The notes under the pieces are model-generated. The model had not been told where the DNA came from. It did no database searches and saw nothing but the letters and a program-made list of their open reading frames with translations. Source: Bimuria novae-zelandiae CBS 107.79 (lineage: Eukaryota > Ascomycota > Dothideomycetes > Pleosporales > Didymosphaeriaceae). From it: a stretch of DNA of 64,000 nt. The translations under genes and the position numbers were made by a program. Positions within the stretch are counted from its first letter, which is position 1, and the number at the start of each line of letters is the position of its first letter. Below are positions 23,077 to 33,992 of this stretch, piece after piece. The DNA is taken from assembly GCA_010015655.1 (NCBI GenBank), contig ML976699.1, positions 465,038-529,037 of the forward strand, given 5' to 3'.

Positions 23077-24537
23077 ATATAGTAATTGATTTAATCTCTC
23101 GTTGTGGAAGCGTCTGGATGAGTACGCAGGACTTACTGTCGTCCTTGCTGGGGGCACGCCAGTGTCTTCTCTCTCCGAGAACAACACTAAGTAAAACCCA
23201 CGACGAAAAAAGTATTGCCGAGCGCATTTTTCAATGCTTTGATTCAGGAATCCTAGGACGATAAGAAGCCGTGGTAGAGCTCGACTACTGCGTGTCAGCT
23301 TTTTGGCAGTCTCTTGTAAAACACCTTGCGTGGGCGAACTCGATGAGTCTCCTTGAGGACGCAATATCCGCTAATCAATATATATGCCAACATTTCCTTC
23401 GCCAAAAGCCGGAGAGGAAGGTACGTTGCTGTATCGGGCATCTGATCGGACAAGATGACCAATGAGAGCAACAGTGTTTTGGCTGAGCTCTCGTGCGGCT
23501 CCTTTGTGTGCCTTGATATTTGTACCTGAGCGAACCCCACGCATCTACCTACATGCACTGTGTTCATGTCAACCTCCTGGCGCCTCAACGGGCTATGCCG
23601 CCGTCAACCCACCACTACTTAGCCAGATCTCCAAGGCTCCCACCCACGTCTTCCAACCCATCACCACTCAACATACACCCTACGGTACTCGACCTCTCAA
23701 CCCAACAACAAATTAAACAAAACACTCTCGAAGCGCTACCACCACCGCACCACCAACAACACCCACTGCAACAATGTGAGTACGTGGATGATAGGCTATA
23801 CCTTAGCGCTGCGCTCATCTTACAAGAGGTAGATTGCGGCACAGCACTCCCGCACTCCGTACAACACCCGCGCTTCCGCGTCTACACAAGCGCCCACAGG
23901 CTGCGGGAAAAAGTATTAGGCGTCCAGTGACGCAGGTACATTCCCACCATCTGGAGGAGGATGCTGCAGCCCTACGCAGTACATGCCAATGTCTAACTTC
24001 TCGAGCGAGTGTGGAAGCAGGGACGATGCGCATTTCACTGGAAAGGCATAAGGCGTCAGATCCTCTAGGCACAGGCACGTAGGATGCTAGTACAGCAGCG
24101 CTGCGTGGGAGGGCGGCATGGGTAGAGCTACGCGTTTGACTCCACCTTTGAGATCAAAAACCCATGGGATTCGTCAGGTTGGTCAGTTTACTTGAACTTC
24201 TTGTTTGTATTAAGATAAACCAAACCAGACTCTCTGGGTAGGGTTTAAGAATAACGGCACAAAATCCCAGCGCCGAGGAATATACACGTTGGCAGCCGTC
24301 GTGTGCTCGTTTCTGCGTCCACCTCTTTGATGACTGCTGCTGCACCCCACCAGATCGACTCCACACAACTCTTTGGTCAGAAGCAGAGAAGCTATACACA
24401 AGCGACCGTAACCTAAAACCACAATCACGCCTTTCCCACCTGGATATCGTGCCCCCAAACGCCCGCTTAAATTCCGGAAAAGCCCTCACATGATACAAAC
24501 AAGCCGACCTCGTTTAACCGATAAAGAAGCGCGACAA
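23077..24537. other. 1.5 kb without a supported gene
   Basis: A plus-strand frame at 23520-23930 is Pro/His/Gln-rich (PPPHHQQHPLQQC) and overlaps others. It looks like compositionally biased noncoding DNA and has no recognisable domain. 24154-24537 is likely the 3' flank of the BIM1-like gene. I found no repeat or RNA gene. Confidence 0.45.
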
Positions 24538-25445
24538 TTACAGCCACGTTATCCAACTCGCGGCGACCAGCATCAGCGGCGCAAGGACGGAGAAATATGG
24601 GTTTAGTGCGATGGCCAAAGGCGCAGGCGAGGTGGTGGTGTACACGAGCTGGAAGCCGATGTTCTCCCCTGGATTACTCGAGTTGAAGCAATTCGACTGG
24701 TTGACCTGCGGGATCTCGGGGTCTGTGTTCTCCGCGAAAGTGATATCCGCGCACTGTATCCCAATCATTAGCACTCCTACTCTCACCCCCATCAATCCCT
24801 TCCCTTCCCTCCCCAGGGAAAAGTTCAAACTCACATTATACAACGCAGCCCCATGCTGCGCGAGCTCAATAACCTGAATCGTCGCATTATCGCCAACCTT
24901 CGGTGTAAAATTCGCCGGCAGCGGCACCTGCGGCAGACAAAACGTGCCGTTGTACTCGAAGTTCGACGGCCCCACGATGCTGAGGCCGGACACCATGGCG
25001 TGCGACATATTTTGGGGTTCCGTGCCGTACCCCATGTTGATGTAGATCTGCGCCATCGAGTGGCCCGGAAACCAGCCTGGCTGGATCGATACGGCGCCGC
25101 CGGAGATGGGCCACTTTGTGCGGTTGGTCGAGGTGGGCATGCCGCCGCCTATGTCTCTGTAAGCACAGCCTACATCCTGTCTCTATTTACACATAGCGGG
25201 AGTGCGCTTTGAGGGGGGATGGGGTGGAGGAACGTACATGGATACATCCACTGCATGCCATACGGAAACCCATACGTATCATTCCCCTCGTAGTTAATAC
25301 CTAAGCTCCCCGGCTTCACGGTATGGTCGGTGTCTGAGACGGTGCCGTTGGTGTGGATATTGTTGCCTCGCCAGCCCGGGTAGACGATGACCGTGTGGGC
25401 GGCCGCGAGCGACGCGCATGCAAGCAGCGAAACGAAACGAAACAT
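24538..25445 (-). CDS. BIM1/X325-like copper-binding secreted protein, GPI-anchored
   Basis: BIM1-type proteins are LPMO-related but redox-inactive copper carriers anchored at the fungal cell surface. Exon 1 (25445-25238) and exon 2 (25148-24538), joined over an 89-bp GTACGT...TAG intron, give 272 aa. The join completes a cysteine in MYPCGGMP. The signal peptide MFRFVSLLACASLAAA ends so that mature residue 1 is His in HTVIVYPGWRGNN, the copper-brace His of the family. Other family hallmarks are WPISGGAVSIQPGWFPGHS and IYINMGYG. Numerous N-glycosylation sequons (NGT, NDT, NMS, NGT, NFT, NVS, NQS) occur. The last about 22 residues are hydrophobic after a Ser/Thr/Pro stretch, fitting GPI attachment. 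The gene is complete with no visible damage. Copper uptake and cell-wall copper handling are inferred from the family. Confidence 0.88.
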
Positions 25446-27108
25446 GATGGCGATGCAGCACAGTCCTTCCCTCAGCTCTTACAGCCTCACTCCTTAACAA
25501 TAATCCAATGCTATCCAAACTCTTTCTCAATAGCCTTCTGGGTAAGGCGATGCGATGCGAAGTGGTGTATAGTGGAGGGGTCCTTTCGTCCGAAGCACGT
25601 CGCGACGCCCAAAGTCGACTGTCTCGCAGACCTTTAACCTCAGCTGTCAAGACTCGGGGGAGCACAAGCGCACGGGTGGCGGGGCGCCTCAGCACTTAAG
25701 TGCTCCTCCGTCAGCCCAAGCCAGTTCCTCCCCTGCTCGATCGTCGCCTTTCCTGTGCGACCCTCCACCGCCCTCGACCAAGAGCTCTCCCAGCACGGGG
25801 GCTCGTCAGCGCCTCCACGTAGATGCGCACTAGCCTGCATCCGCGCAGCCAACGAGCGGGCGGAACGGGCTGCGCCGGGACTCGCCGGGGGCGCGGTTGG
25901 TGTGATGGACCTTGCAGCCCTCGTATCGCGTGAGTTTAAGCGCCCGCGCCCGCTCCTCTCACGAACCAGGAAAATGGTTCTTCTGGCGCAGCAAAGGGTG
26001 CAAAGGGAAGGGGAGAAAGACTCTGCCGCGGACGTAGTGTGATGGTAGTGTGATAAAGTATAACCGCCATCGTTTTTTGCTGTTGGGAGGGGGGATATTC
26101 CGTCAATAGGGAGACATCGGCAGAGTGGGTGCAAGCCTGGGACTACACCACAAGGCGACATACCGCCCCCAGAACGCTCGCAGATACATCCCCACATCAA
26201 GGTCAACCGTAGAGTCCTGTACAACCACACCTTCCTTAGCCGCAAAACCGCGGATCTCTGCACAGTGCACACATCTCTACCTATATCCAACGCCATCTGC
26301 CTTCTCCCTTCGTATTCCCCTTCTCCAAGCTTCACCGTTCGCAATATAGATGCATTACACAGCAGGTGGCTATTTGCGGTCGCTACATCGGCCGCTCTGA
26401 TTGCTTACCTGTTTTTGACCTCGCGTCTGATTGGCAGCTTGTTTGGCCGCGAACGTGCGCCTCTTCTCAGCCCGGCTCGATTGGGGCCGCTTGGCTATAA
26501 TGTTGTATGCACATGAAAGGAAAGTGCCGTAGTGCGGCGCGGTGTGTGATGCGCGATGTAATTCGCCAGGTCGTTGAACCTGCCCTATGGATGCGCAGTC
26601 TCGGGCCTTTGTTGGTGAGAGGCACTGGGACTGGGACTTGGTGGGTGGGTGGATGGGTGGGTGAGAGGTACACGCCTGGTGTAGACGTTCAGAAATAAGA
26701 CCCACGCCTGGATTTCCTTCCAGGAGTGTTGACGCAGTGATGGAACTCAGTTGTGTGTATGCGCAATGAACATGGGCTGAAGGTGTAGACATGCTGCATG
26801 TGGGAAGCATCCGAAGCGCGATGCGAGCACCGTTGAAACCTCCTATAAACATCGTTGGATAAGTTTGCGCTTTGCGCATTACAAGGTATAAAAGTGCTTG
26901 GAATTTGCACGATATCGAATTTCGATATGAAATGACATTAAGTCCAAGCGGTAGGGTAGATACTCAAACCTTGTCGTGCTGGTAGGCAGGTTCAAAATCG
27001 TACGATCCAATGCTTGACCCTCTCCAACACCATGGGCTGTAAATGCTTAGCAAAACGGCATCCCGATACCTGGAGCCTGTGTCACGATCCACCCCACAAT
27101 TCCTTTCC
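25446..27108. other. 1.7 kb intergenic, likely promoter of the BIM1-like gene and 3' flank of NUP82
   Basis: Long but mutually overlapping frames (up to 234 codons on minus at 25640-26344) are Arg/Ser/Ala-rich and lack domains. They fit GC-biased noncoding DNA. A short GGT/GGGT-type simple repeat lies at about 26637-26668. No RNA gene or transposon was recognised. Confidence 0.5.
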
Positions 27109-29673
27109 TCAACTATCATCTACCGAAACTACTGATACCTGAATGCCTTGGTTCTTCAACCGAGCTATCGTCGCCTCCATGAGGTCCGTCTGGCGTTGCA
27201 GCATCGCGTGGATGTGGTCGTGCTCCTGTCTTCGCGAGTGCGATGGCACTTTCATACTGGACTGCGGTCGCTGTTCGTTGTCCGCCTTCGCTGCTCCTTC
27301 TTCGACTTCCTTGGATAGTGTCTCCTTCATGGCCTGGACCTTGTTCATGCGCTCCCAGACGGGGACTTCGCTACCGTCCATATCATCTGTCAACCTTTGG
27401 GCGTTTTTGTCCAGGCTGCCTTCCATGGTCTGGAGCTCGTCTACAAATTTTATCTCTTTGTCGCTGAGTTTTGTGGTGTTTATGGACGCCAACTTGCGGC
27501 GCAGAGTCAGGTATCGCTTTGCCTGCGCCTTTTGCTTCTCTTGCACGTTCAGTAGTCGAGCTTCCATCTGTTTGCTGCCATAAAGCTCAGCACCGTTCCG
27601 TGCATCGTCTTTACCAGTGACCTTGTCGATATTGACCATGGTCTTGGCAACTGTGTGTATTTGAACCCGATATTCGTCTTGCAAACGTTGACACCGATTG
27701 AACAGGTCAGAGACCTGGATTTGGAGTTGCTCGGTGTGCTCGGCGAGGAGGCGATGCGCCGTCATGAGTATCTCAAGATTCGCAGGAGACAGCTTGATTT
27801 CGTCATTCCAAGACGCTTTAGAGCGACGGACGGCCTGGAGCGATCCGTGGAGGTCGAGCCGCTCCCAGAATTCTTTTGGCGGATGCCACGGTTCCCGCTT
27901 CTCACTGTCTGGAGTTGTCCGCGCCATATATTGTTCCAGCTGCTCCTTTGTGGGTATATCATCATCAGGTGCGTCAAGGAAGACAGCTTGTGGCTCGTTG
28001 TCGAACGTGGTCAGCACCATATAGCCGCCAATGTCAGTATTCTCAACAACCACGCAAGCCGTGACATCCTTAGTCTTGTCCCTTGGATTGCGGCGGATGC
28101 ACATCTCTGCAACGGTGTTTGTAGATTCCAATAGACGCTGCAGCCGGAAATCCACCCCTCCGCTTTGTGGGGAGTACAACTCCTGCTCCAGCTTTCGAAC
28201 CCACTGCTCTAACGACACATAAAACACGCCGCTGGCGTGCGAGACAAAGAAGCTAAAATCGGTATGTGTGTCCTGAGTGATGCTTTGGAAGGGCGACGAT
28301 ACACCGTCGCCCGCCAGTGTAATCGTCTCAACCACTGCAAGGACATGCTCAGGTGGGTTGGGTACGTAGCCGTCCTGGAACATGTCAGCTTGTGAGCCCT
28401 CACGAACACGGAAGCATCTTACCTCGGCAGAGGGAAGCCATCGCCCCACGACACCCTCCAGGTCGAGGCAAACATGCACCTCACACGTATCCGTAAGTAG
28501 ACAGACCACGGCTGAAGGCAACCCCTCAGCAATTTCCTCTTCTTCCCCTTCTGTAAAAGTCTTGAGCGAGTACACAATCATATCGCTTAGTTCGAAGTCC
28601 TCGACATCAGGTGAAATAGAAAATGGACCCTGCAACAAGGGTACAGCTGGTACGCTGGTGGGTCGGCCGAAGACGGTGATAGTTTCTGATGCGGAAAGCT
28701 GCTCGGTGAAAGGCTCCTGATATATTATGTCGCTTAGCCACTTGATCTGCTTGTCTGCAAGAATCTTTTCCTCTGGCGGAGCATTGTCGTTCTCAGTAGC
28801 ATCCGCATGATTCACGTTGATGCTTGAGATGAGCGTCTGTTTGAAGGTGGCTGCTCCGGGTGACTCCGCCAGCTGCCACTTCGCCGGGAGGAGGGGGCAC
28901 AGTGCGTAAACATCGCCAGAAACGGTGGCTATCCACAGTGTCATTGGCGCCCAGCCGTGGACGCCTTCCTGGTCTGGGGAGTCTCCAAAACATGCGGAAG
29001 CCACTTCGAGGTCCGCATAGTCGGGAGAGAAGCCTTTCGTGGCTCCATAGTGTGACGCGCCCAGGTCTTCCTGGTCATTCCGCGCGTTTGCGAGTTTCTG
29101 CAAGTCGATGGACAAGGTCGTCTCGCAGAAGCTCGACCGATCCGCCCGGTTGATTTCCCATAACCGCACTACGCCTGCATGTGTGAGCGTGACCAAACAA
29201 CGGCCGTGGTAACCGAGTGGGTGCCAGAGCACGGAAGCGATAGGCGATTCCTCCCGCACATGGGCCGTAGGGCCGACCTGGAAAGTCTTCGGTTTAATGG
29301 GCGTGCTGTCTGCAGTCGATAGTAGCGAGGGTTCGGGAAGGACAACAATGTGCACGGTGTGTGAGGTAGAAACGGCCAAGTATTCGCCAGTCGGGGATAT
29401 GGTAAGGCGTTCGATTGGTAGTGGTATCGAGATCTTGAAGGTGCGGAAAGCGGGTGTTTGCTCGTCCTTGAACCGCGTCAAGTCGGCCCATCGAATCTCA
29501 TGTTCCACTGCGACAAATATTTCGGTGCCTTTGGTGGCAATAGTCTTTCTTAACCCCGGCACACTGTCTTTCGTGCTGAACGCGCGACCCGTCGAAGGCT
29601 TGGGGGCAAACAGTTGGTGGCCGGGCGTTGGTCGTTGCAGCCACCGCGGCGTGAGGCTGAGGATTTTCGGCAT
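27109..29673 (-). CDS. NUP82: Nucleoporin NUP82/Nup88 homologue
   Basis: NUP82 is a cytoplasmic-face nuclear pore subunit that, with its partners, docks the mRNA-export machinery. A single uninterrupted frame of 854 aa starts at 29673 (MPKILSLTPRWLQRPTPG), preferred over an in-frame ATG 30 codons upstream because the MPKIL start fits the fungal proteins. The N-terminal about 500 residues are a beta-propeller-like region (ISPTGEYLAVSTSHTVHIV; IASVLWHPLGYHGRCLVTLT; GWAPMTLWIATVSGDVYAL). The C-terminal about 230 residues are helical and coiled coil (LLAEHTEQLQIQVSDLFNRC; VQEKQKAQAKRYLTLRRKL), used for complex assembly in the family. It is intronless as read. It is transcribed divergently from the CBP20 gene across 330 bp. 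Confidence 0.88.
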   Translation of the reverse strand: MPKILSLTPRWLQRPTPGHQLFAPKPSTGRAFSTKDSVPGLRKTIATKGTEIFVAVEHEIRWADLTRFKDEQTPAFRTFKISIPLPIERLTISPTGEYLAVSTSHTVHIVVLPEPSLLSTADSTPIKPKTFQVGPTAHVREESPIASVLWHPLGYHGRCLVTLTHAGVVRLWEINRADRSSFCETTLSIDLQKLANARNDQEDLGASHYGATKGFSPDYADLEVASACFGDSPDQEGVHGWAPMTLWIATVSGDVYALCPLLPAKWQLAESPGAATFKQTLISSINVNHADATENDNAPPEEKILADKQIKWLSDIIYQEPFTEQLSASETITVFGRPTSVPAVPLLQGPFSISPDVEDFELSDMIVYSLKTFTEGEEEEIAEGLPSAVVCLLTDTCEVHVCLDLEGVVGRWLPSAEVRCFRVREGSQADMFQDGYVPNPPEHVLAVVETITLAGDGVSSPFQSITQDTHTDFSFFVSHASGVFYVSLEQWVRKLEQELYSPQSGGVDFRLQRLLESTNTVAEMCIRRNPRDKTKDVTACVVVENTDIGGYMVLTTFDNEPQAVFLDAPDDDIPTKEQLEQYMARTTPDSEKREPWHPPKEFWERLDLHGSLQAVRRSKASWNDEIKLSPANLEILMTAHRLLAEHTEQLQIQVSDLFNRCQRLQDEYRVQIHTVAKTMVNIDKVTGKDDARNGAELYGSKQMEARLLNVQEKQKAQAKRYLTLRRKLASINTTKLSDKEIKFVDELQTMEGSLDKNAQRLTDDMDGSEVPVWERMNKVQAMKETLSKEVEEGAAKADNEQRPQSSMKVPSHSRRQEHDHIHAMLQRQTDLMEATIARLKNQGIQVSVVSVDDS

Positions 29674-30003
29674 TTCGATGTGTGTGTACGAGAGGTCGAG
29701 GTTGGTGGTGCGAGATGCGCAATTGCGCCCGTGAAGCGTCAAGCTTGAGCTCGAGGGAAGCAATCGCGCATTGCCAAAGACGTACGCACAGACCAGACGC
29801 GTTCCTTCCTGGGAGCTCGCGAGACTTTTTGGGAAGCTACGACAGAGCTCCGCCTTCCCCCATCACTCCCCGCCTTTACTTGTGCCTATCACTTCTGCTC
29901 TGTGCACGCTTCGGTGATCGTATACCACGCTGGAGTCGAATATCAAATCCAGAAACAAGAAACACTGCTCGTTGAGGACACATCCCTTGCGCAGCTCGCC
30001 GCA
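29674..30003. promoter_or_regulatory. Shared promoter region of NUP82 and CBP20 genes
   Basis: Only 330 bp separate the two start codons, so 5' UTRs and core promoters of both genes must lie here. Pyrimidine-rich plus-strand tracts (about 29850-29900) are typical of fungal promoters. No specific factor site can be claimed. Confidence 0.5.
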
Positions 30004-30620
30004 ATGCCTGCCACCAGGAAGAGCACTGTCGAGCGCTTGGACAAGCCGAGCTCGTATGCTTCCTCAAAGGTAGACTCAGTGCCCCGCACTTCCTTTTCCG
30101 CGGCTAACATGCTTGCAGAACCGGCGGCGCAACCAGAATCGCCGCGACGGTGGGCGCGAGCCTACGCCTGAAGACGACAAGCTGAAGGACGCGACCACTC
30201 TTTACGTCGGCAATCTGTCCTTCTACACCACCGAAGAGCAGATACACGAACTGTTCTCCAAGTGCGGCGAGATCAAGCGCCTTGTCATGGGCCTCGATCG
30301 CTTCCAAAAGACACCTTGCGGCTTCTGCTTCGTTGAGTACTACACCCACCAGGATGCACTAGACTGCATGAAGTACATCGGAGGGACCAAGCTGGACGAG
30401 CGCATCATCCGTACCGATCTTGACGAGGGCTTCGCAGAGGGCAGGCAATACGGGTATGACAGTTCGAACCACAACAGCGCGCAGAGACTAACGTGTGTGC
30501 AGGCGAGGAAAGTCTGGCGGCCAAGTGCGCGACGAGTACCGTGCCGAGTACGACCCTGGCCGTGGTGGATACGGCCGCGCCATACAAGAGGAGGAGGACT
30601 ACGCAGAGGAGTACCGATAG
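30004..30620 (+). CDS. CBC2: Nuclear cap-binding complex small subunit CBP20
   Basis: CBP20 binds the 7-methylguanosine cap of nascent transcripts together with CBP80. Three exons (30004-30069, 30119-30453, 30503-30620) with two 49-bp introns encode 172 aa, close to the usual family size. The RRM spans about residues 48-125, with RNP2 [15 protein letters not shown] and RNP1 [14 protein letters not shown]. These are followed by the family-specific [20 protein letters not shown] and [10 protein letters not shown]. The intron joins restore QYGRGKSGG exactly. It ends [10 protein letters not shown]. It looks intact and constitutive. Confidence 0.93.
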
Positions 30621-30968
30621 TAGCCGCGTCTGCGGGTAGCGACCATCTCATATACCAGCATGGCAGGCGCACGGCGTTAATGGGTTCTGATATCGGGTGC
30701 ACGTCACAGCGTTGGAGGTCGGTCTAGGTTTGAGTGAAGAACGCTGATTTCAGACCGTCTGAACGACCTGGGAATGGGCAGTAGTCTAACAATCCAGTCG
30801 TCTATATGCAGATGCCTCGCGAACGCCAATCGCTCCCAGACCGATACGCCGTTGATGCTTACATGACAGCTCCAGTGTTCGCCGCTCCAGAACTGGTACC
30901 CTGGGTATACACCGTCTACAATTCAATCCCAGATCTTCGCGCGGGTAGGATGTCCTGAAGAGAAACAC
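30621..30968. other. Convergent 3' flanks of CBC2 and PDX2
   Basis: 348 bp between two converging genes. No conserved frame or RNA gene is visible. Terminators and polyadenylation signals of both genes should lie here. Confidence 0.5.
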
Positions 30969-31896
30969 CTAGGGAGCTGGCCGATCCACAACCTCGAACT
31001 GACGCCTGCGCTGGACCGCCTCTAGCACCTCTTGCAACCACCACACATGAATGCGCGCGTCTGCTGTTAATTCTGGGTGGAAGCTTATGCCAAAGACATT
31101 GCCTTGTCGTACAGCGATGATGTCTTCGGTTCCAGGATGCTTGTGTTCTTGGTTCTCCTGCAAGGTGGGGGTCTGTGTTGGCAGTGTCGCCATGACCTCC
31201 ACCTCCGATTTTATTTCTTTCTCTGCAACTTCATTCGCCGGAATTTTGGATGGTGCGACGATGGTGGCCTCCCGCGACTCTTCCTCGGTCTGAACACCGT
31301 CCTTGTGCGGGAGGATCTTCTCAACAACAGGCGCCCGGATGAAGACGCATCGGTAGGGGTCGTTGGCGGTCTTATCGGTCGAGTCGCCAAGGAAAGAAAG
31401 TTGGAGACTTGCCTGGAAACTCTCAACCTGTCTTCCAAAGTGGTTGCGGTTGACTCTGACGTCGAGCCCCCCGATGAGATCCTGGCCGCCCTTCTTGGTC
31501 CTATTCGCAGACTCGGCAAGCAGAATGAGTCCGGCGCACGTCCCCCACGTGGGTTTCCGGAGCACTCTACGCACTGTCAGTCTCGTGGGTGGCACAAGCG
31601 TACGTGGTACGAGGAAAGCGGATTTACTTGACGAAGTCCCTCAACGGCTCCAGAAGGCCCGATCGAGCAGCGACCATCGAGATGGTGGTGCTTTCGCCGC
31701 CGGGGAGGATGAGTCCGTCGCAGCGAGCTAGCTCGTCCGGCGTCCTGACCTCGATGAAGTTCCACTTGACGCTCTGCGCAGGTGCACCCTTGAGCTTGAG
31801 CGAGTGTGCGGCAGATCGCAGCAGCTGCACATGCTCGCTGAAGGCGCCCTGCAGGGCCAGGACGCCTACGGTAACGTCCGGGATTATCACGGTCAT
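30969..31896 (-). CDS. PDX2: Pyridoxal 5'-phosphate synthase glutaminase subunit (PDX2/SNO1/PdxT)
   Basis: This subunit hydrolyses glutamine and passes ammonia to the PDX1/SNZ synthase for vitamin B6 formation. Two exons (31896-31628 and 31566-30969) with a 61-bp intron give 288 aa. The join restores RDFVKVLRKPTWGTCAGLI. Visible sites are VGVLALQGAFSEHV at the start, the oxyanion motif LPGGEST, nucleophile Cys in GTCAGLI, then RNHFGRQ, and the His-Glu pair in SFHPEL. Most PdxT proteins are about 190-225 aa. The extra length here is a charged insert of about 60 residues (HKDGVQTEEESR to KHPGTED) before the last catalytic segment. It is divergent from the PPTase gene, sharing about 250 bp. Confidence 0.92.
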
Positions 31897-32147
31897 GGCG
31901 CAAGAGTACAGCTCCCTCGATTTGCAAGCTGTGGGTGGGGTTATCCGTGCGGAACGAAGTCAGAATCGGCGTCGAAGTCCGGATGCCGTTGGTCGATGGC
32001 TCACGGCTGATGGTGATATAAAAGTTGCGCGCCTGTTATCGATAAAAGCAGCTTGAGTGACGCGCCCCCCACCGCCGCATCTGCCCTTCAACACCCGCAG
32101 CTACTCGCAGTAGCAGCGCCCACGCACGACTGCTGGCCTTCAACGCC
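31897..32147. promoter_or_regulatory. Shared promoter region of PDX2 and the PPTase gene
   Basis: 251 bp lie between divergent start codons. Any promoter element here can affect both vitamin B6 synthesis and carrier-protein activation. I see no motif that I can name with confidence. Confidence 0.5.
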
Positions 32148-33223
32148 ATGACACGCCCCGAACGGGAGCTGGACATCACCTACTGGCTGCTCGACACACG
32201 CACGCTGTGGCCTGGCGAGAAGATTGCCGATGCGGTATGTTTTTTTTATTTCCTGACAGGCGGTGCTTTCATGACAGCCCCGCACAGGCCGCCCACGAGC
32301 TACAATTCATCAGCGCCGCCGAGCGCGAGGCCATAACGCGCAAGTACCACATCGCCGATGCGCGCATGAGTCTGGCCTCGGCGCTGCTGAAGCGGTTGTT
32401 CGTGTCCAAGACGCTTGGCATCCCCTGGAACCAGGTGCGCTATGGACGAAAGCGCGACCCGCAGCACGGGAAGCCCTGCGCGCTGCTCCCGGACGGCTCG
32501 CAGGCGCCCATCGAGTTCAACGTGTCGCACCAGAACGGCCTCGTCGCGCTCGTCGGGTGCAATGACCCCGTTGCGGAGCTGGGCGTAGACATTGTGTGCA
32601 CCGACGAGCGCACCGAGTACACGTACAAGCTCATCGACCGCGAGGGGCTCGACGGCTGGGTCGACATCTACGAGGACATCTTCAGCGAGGAGGAGATGTG
32701 GGACATCAAGTACAACGTCGACCCCTTCCCGCTGCTTGACGGCACAGAGGTCACGGCTGAGATGCTGGGACGGTATGACCGGGTGTGCAAGCGCGGCATG
32801 TCCCTCGTCGCGACACTGCCCTCGGGCGAGAAGCGCAAGTTCAGCAGCGACCTCCTGATCGATGCCAAGCTCCGCAAGTTCTACGTATACTGGTGCTTCA
32901 AGGAGGCCTACATCAAACTGGACGGCGAGGCGCTGCTCGCCAAGTGGATCAAAGAGCTGGAGTTCAAGAACGTGCGAGCACCGCGGCAGGGTTCGCCTGC
33001 ACGATGCGCCGTCTACGGCACATGGGGGGAGCGCGTCTGCGACAGCGAGGCCTGGCTCAAGCGCAAGCGGCTGGCCGATGTGCGGTTGGAGATCCAGTCG
33101 TTTGAGGAGATCTTCATGATTGGCGTGGCGGCGAAGCCTGCGGACAGGCTGCCGGAGTATCTGACGGACTTTACGAACCTGCATTTGCAGCACGATGTTT
33201 TGGACTATGCGACGCCGTTGTAG
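32148..33223 (+). CDS. 4'-phosphopantetheinyl transferase (Sfp/NpgA/Lys5 type)
   Basis: Transfers phosphopantetheine from CoA to the serine of carrier domains, activating polyketide and non-ribosomal peptide synthetases and the lysine-pathway aminoadipate reductase. Exon 1 (32148-32234) and exon 2 (32288-33223) with a 53-bp intron encode 340 aa. Family motifs appear in order: FNVSHQNGLVALVG, the Mg-binding ELGVDIV, and the catalytic YWCFKEAYIKLDGEALL (WxxKEA). The region between them is longer than in Sfp, as is normal in the fungal NpgA group. The end FTNLHLQHDVLDYATPL is typical of the group. The coding region is unusually GC-rich. Fungi usually have one such broad-specificity enzyme, so it is likely essential for secondary metabolism and lysine supply. 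Confidence 0.92.
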
Positions 33224-33602
33224 GCGCTATCGATCGATGCGCCACGGAGTGACGATGGAGCGGGTTTCCACTACTGTACTGTACTAAAATTTGCATCCGA
33301 CGGTTATGACTTGGAGTAATTTATAGAAGCGAGGTATTCTTTTTGAAGGCTTTGCTTTTTTTTTTCCAGTGTAGCTTGTACGGCGAATGTTTCCTCATAC
33401 CTCATCCGTGGAGATCCGCGTTCTATTCATGTTACCAAGCTTCCCTCTAATCCACTCTCCTAGACTACCCAAATACACTACGTAGGCATGTATGTCTGAC
33501 GTGCGTGCGTCCCTCTACATCTTCGCCATCCATCCATTTCCCACACTCACAAACACCTCGTAGTCTCCCGGCCGTGGAGCTCGCCCAGCGCAACTCCGCG
33601 TG
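33224..33602. other. 3' flank of the PPTase gene
   Basis: 379 bp without a frame of note. A T-run at about 33355-33366 could lie in the 3' UTR or terminator. The first part of the next, minus-strand feature ends at 33603. Confidence 0.5.
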
Positions 33603-33824
33603 CTAGCGGGGCGGAGGTGGGGAATTCACGTCCTGCAGGGTCAGCTTCCGGAGCGGGGGCGTCACTGGTGCCGATCCACACGTTGGCTGCCAGTGGGAGT
33701 ATGGGTTAGCGGCCAATGGGGTTGGGGAAGTAGGATGATTAACGTAGAGTACCCCAGCTGAAAGGATTGTGATGAGCACGATATCCAAGACAACGTACAC
33801 AGGGCGTAAAGCTAACATGCTCAT
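33603..33824 (-). CDS. Small hypothetical single-pass membrane peptide
   Basis: 73 aa from ATG 33824. Residues about 6-28 (RPVYVVLDIVLITILSAGVL) form one hydrophobic helix. The rest is Pro/Ser/Asn-rich and ends VNSPPPPR. There is no recognised family. It could be a genuine small membrane protein or a chance frame. The clean N-terminal hydrophobic segment and the free position between genes are its only support. Confidence 0.35.
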   Translation of the reverse strand: MSMLALRPVYVVLDIVLITILSAGVLYVNHPTSPTPLAANPYSHWQPTCGSAPVTPPLRKLTLQDVNSPPPPR

Positions 33825-33992
33825 CTAGAAGGAAGGGTATACGTGAGATCTATCAGCTTGAACAAGTCTATAAGAGCAGAGCTCTCCCTACGAATCCAAC
33901 CCCCGCACAAACCTTTCTCCAAAGTTCCCACAAAACTTTGAAAAGAAAAACCTCAAAAAGATAGGCACCACCACCTGTAAAGGAGAATAGAA

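Noticed and set aside
25640..26344. 234-codon Arg/Ser-rich minus frame as a gene
   Set aside because: It overlaps plus-strand frames of similar length. Composition follows local GC bias, and it lies in the expected promoter space of the BIM1-like gene.
29674..29763. Upstream ATG giving an 884-aa nucleoporin
   Set aside because: The 30 extra residues look unlike the family, and the MPKIL start at 29673 matches it better.
30113..30727. Unspliced 204-aa version of the cap-binding protein
   Set aside because: Splicing 30454-30502 restores the family motif [12 protein letters not shown] and a normal C-terminus. The unspliced tail has no similarity.
32300..33193. 297-codon minus frame opposite the PPTase
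   Set aside because: It is a shadow of the GC-rich PPTase coding strand, whose motifs are certain.
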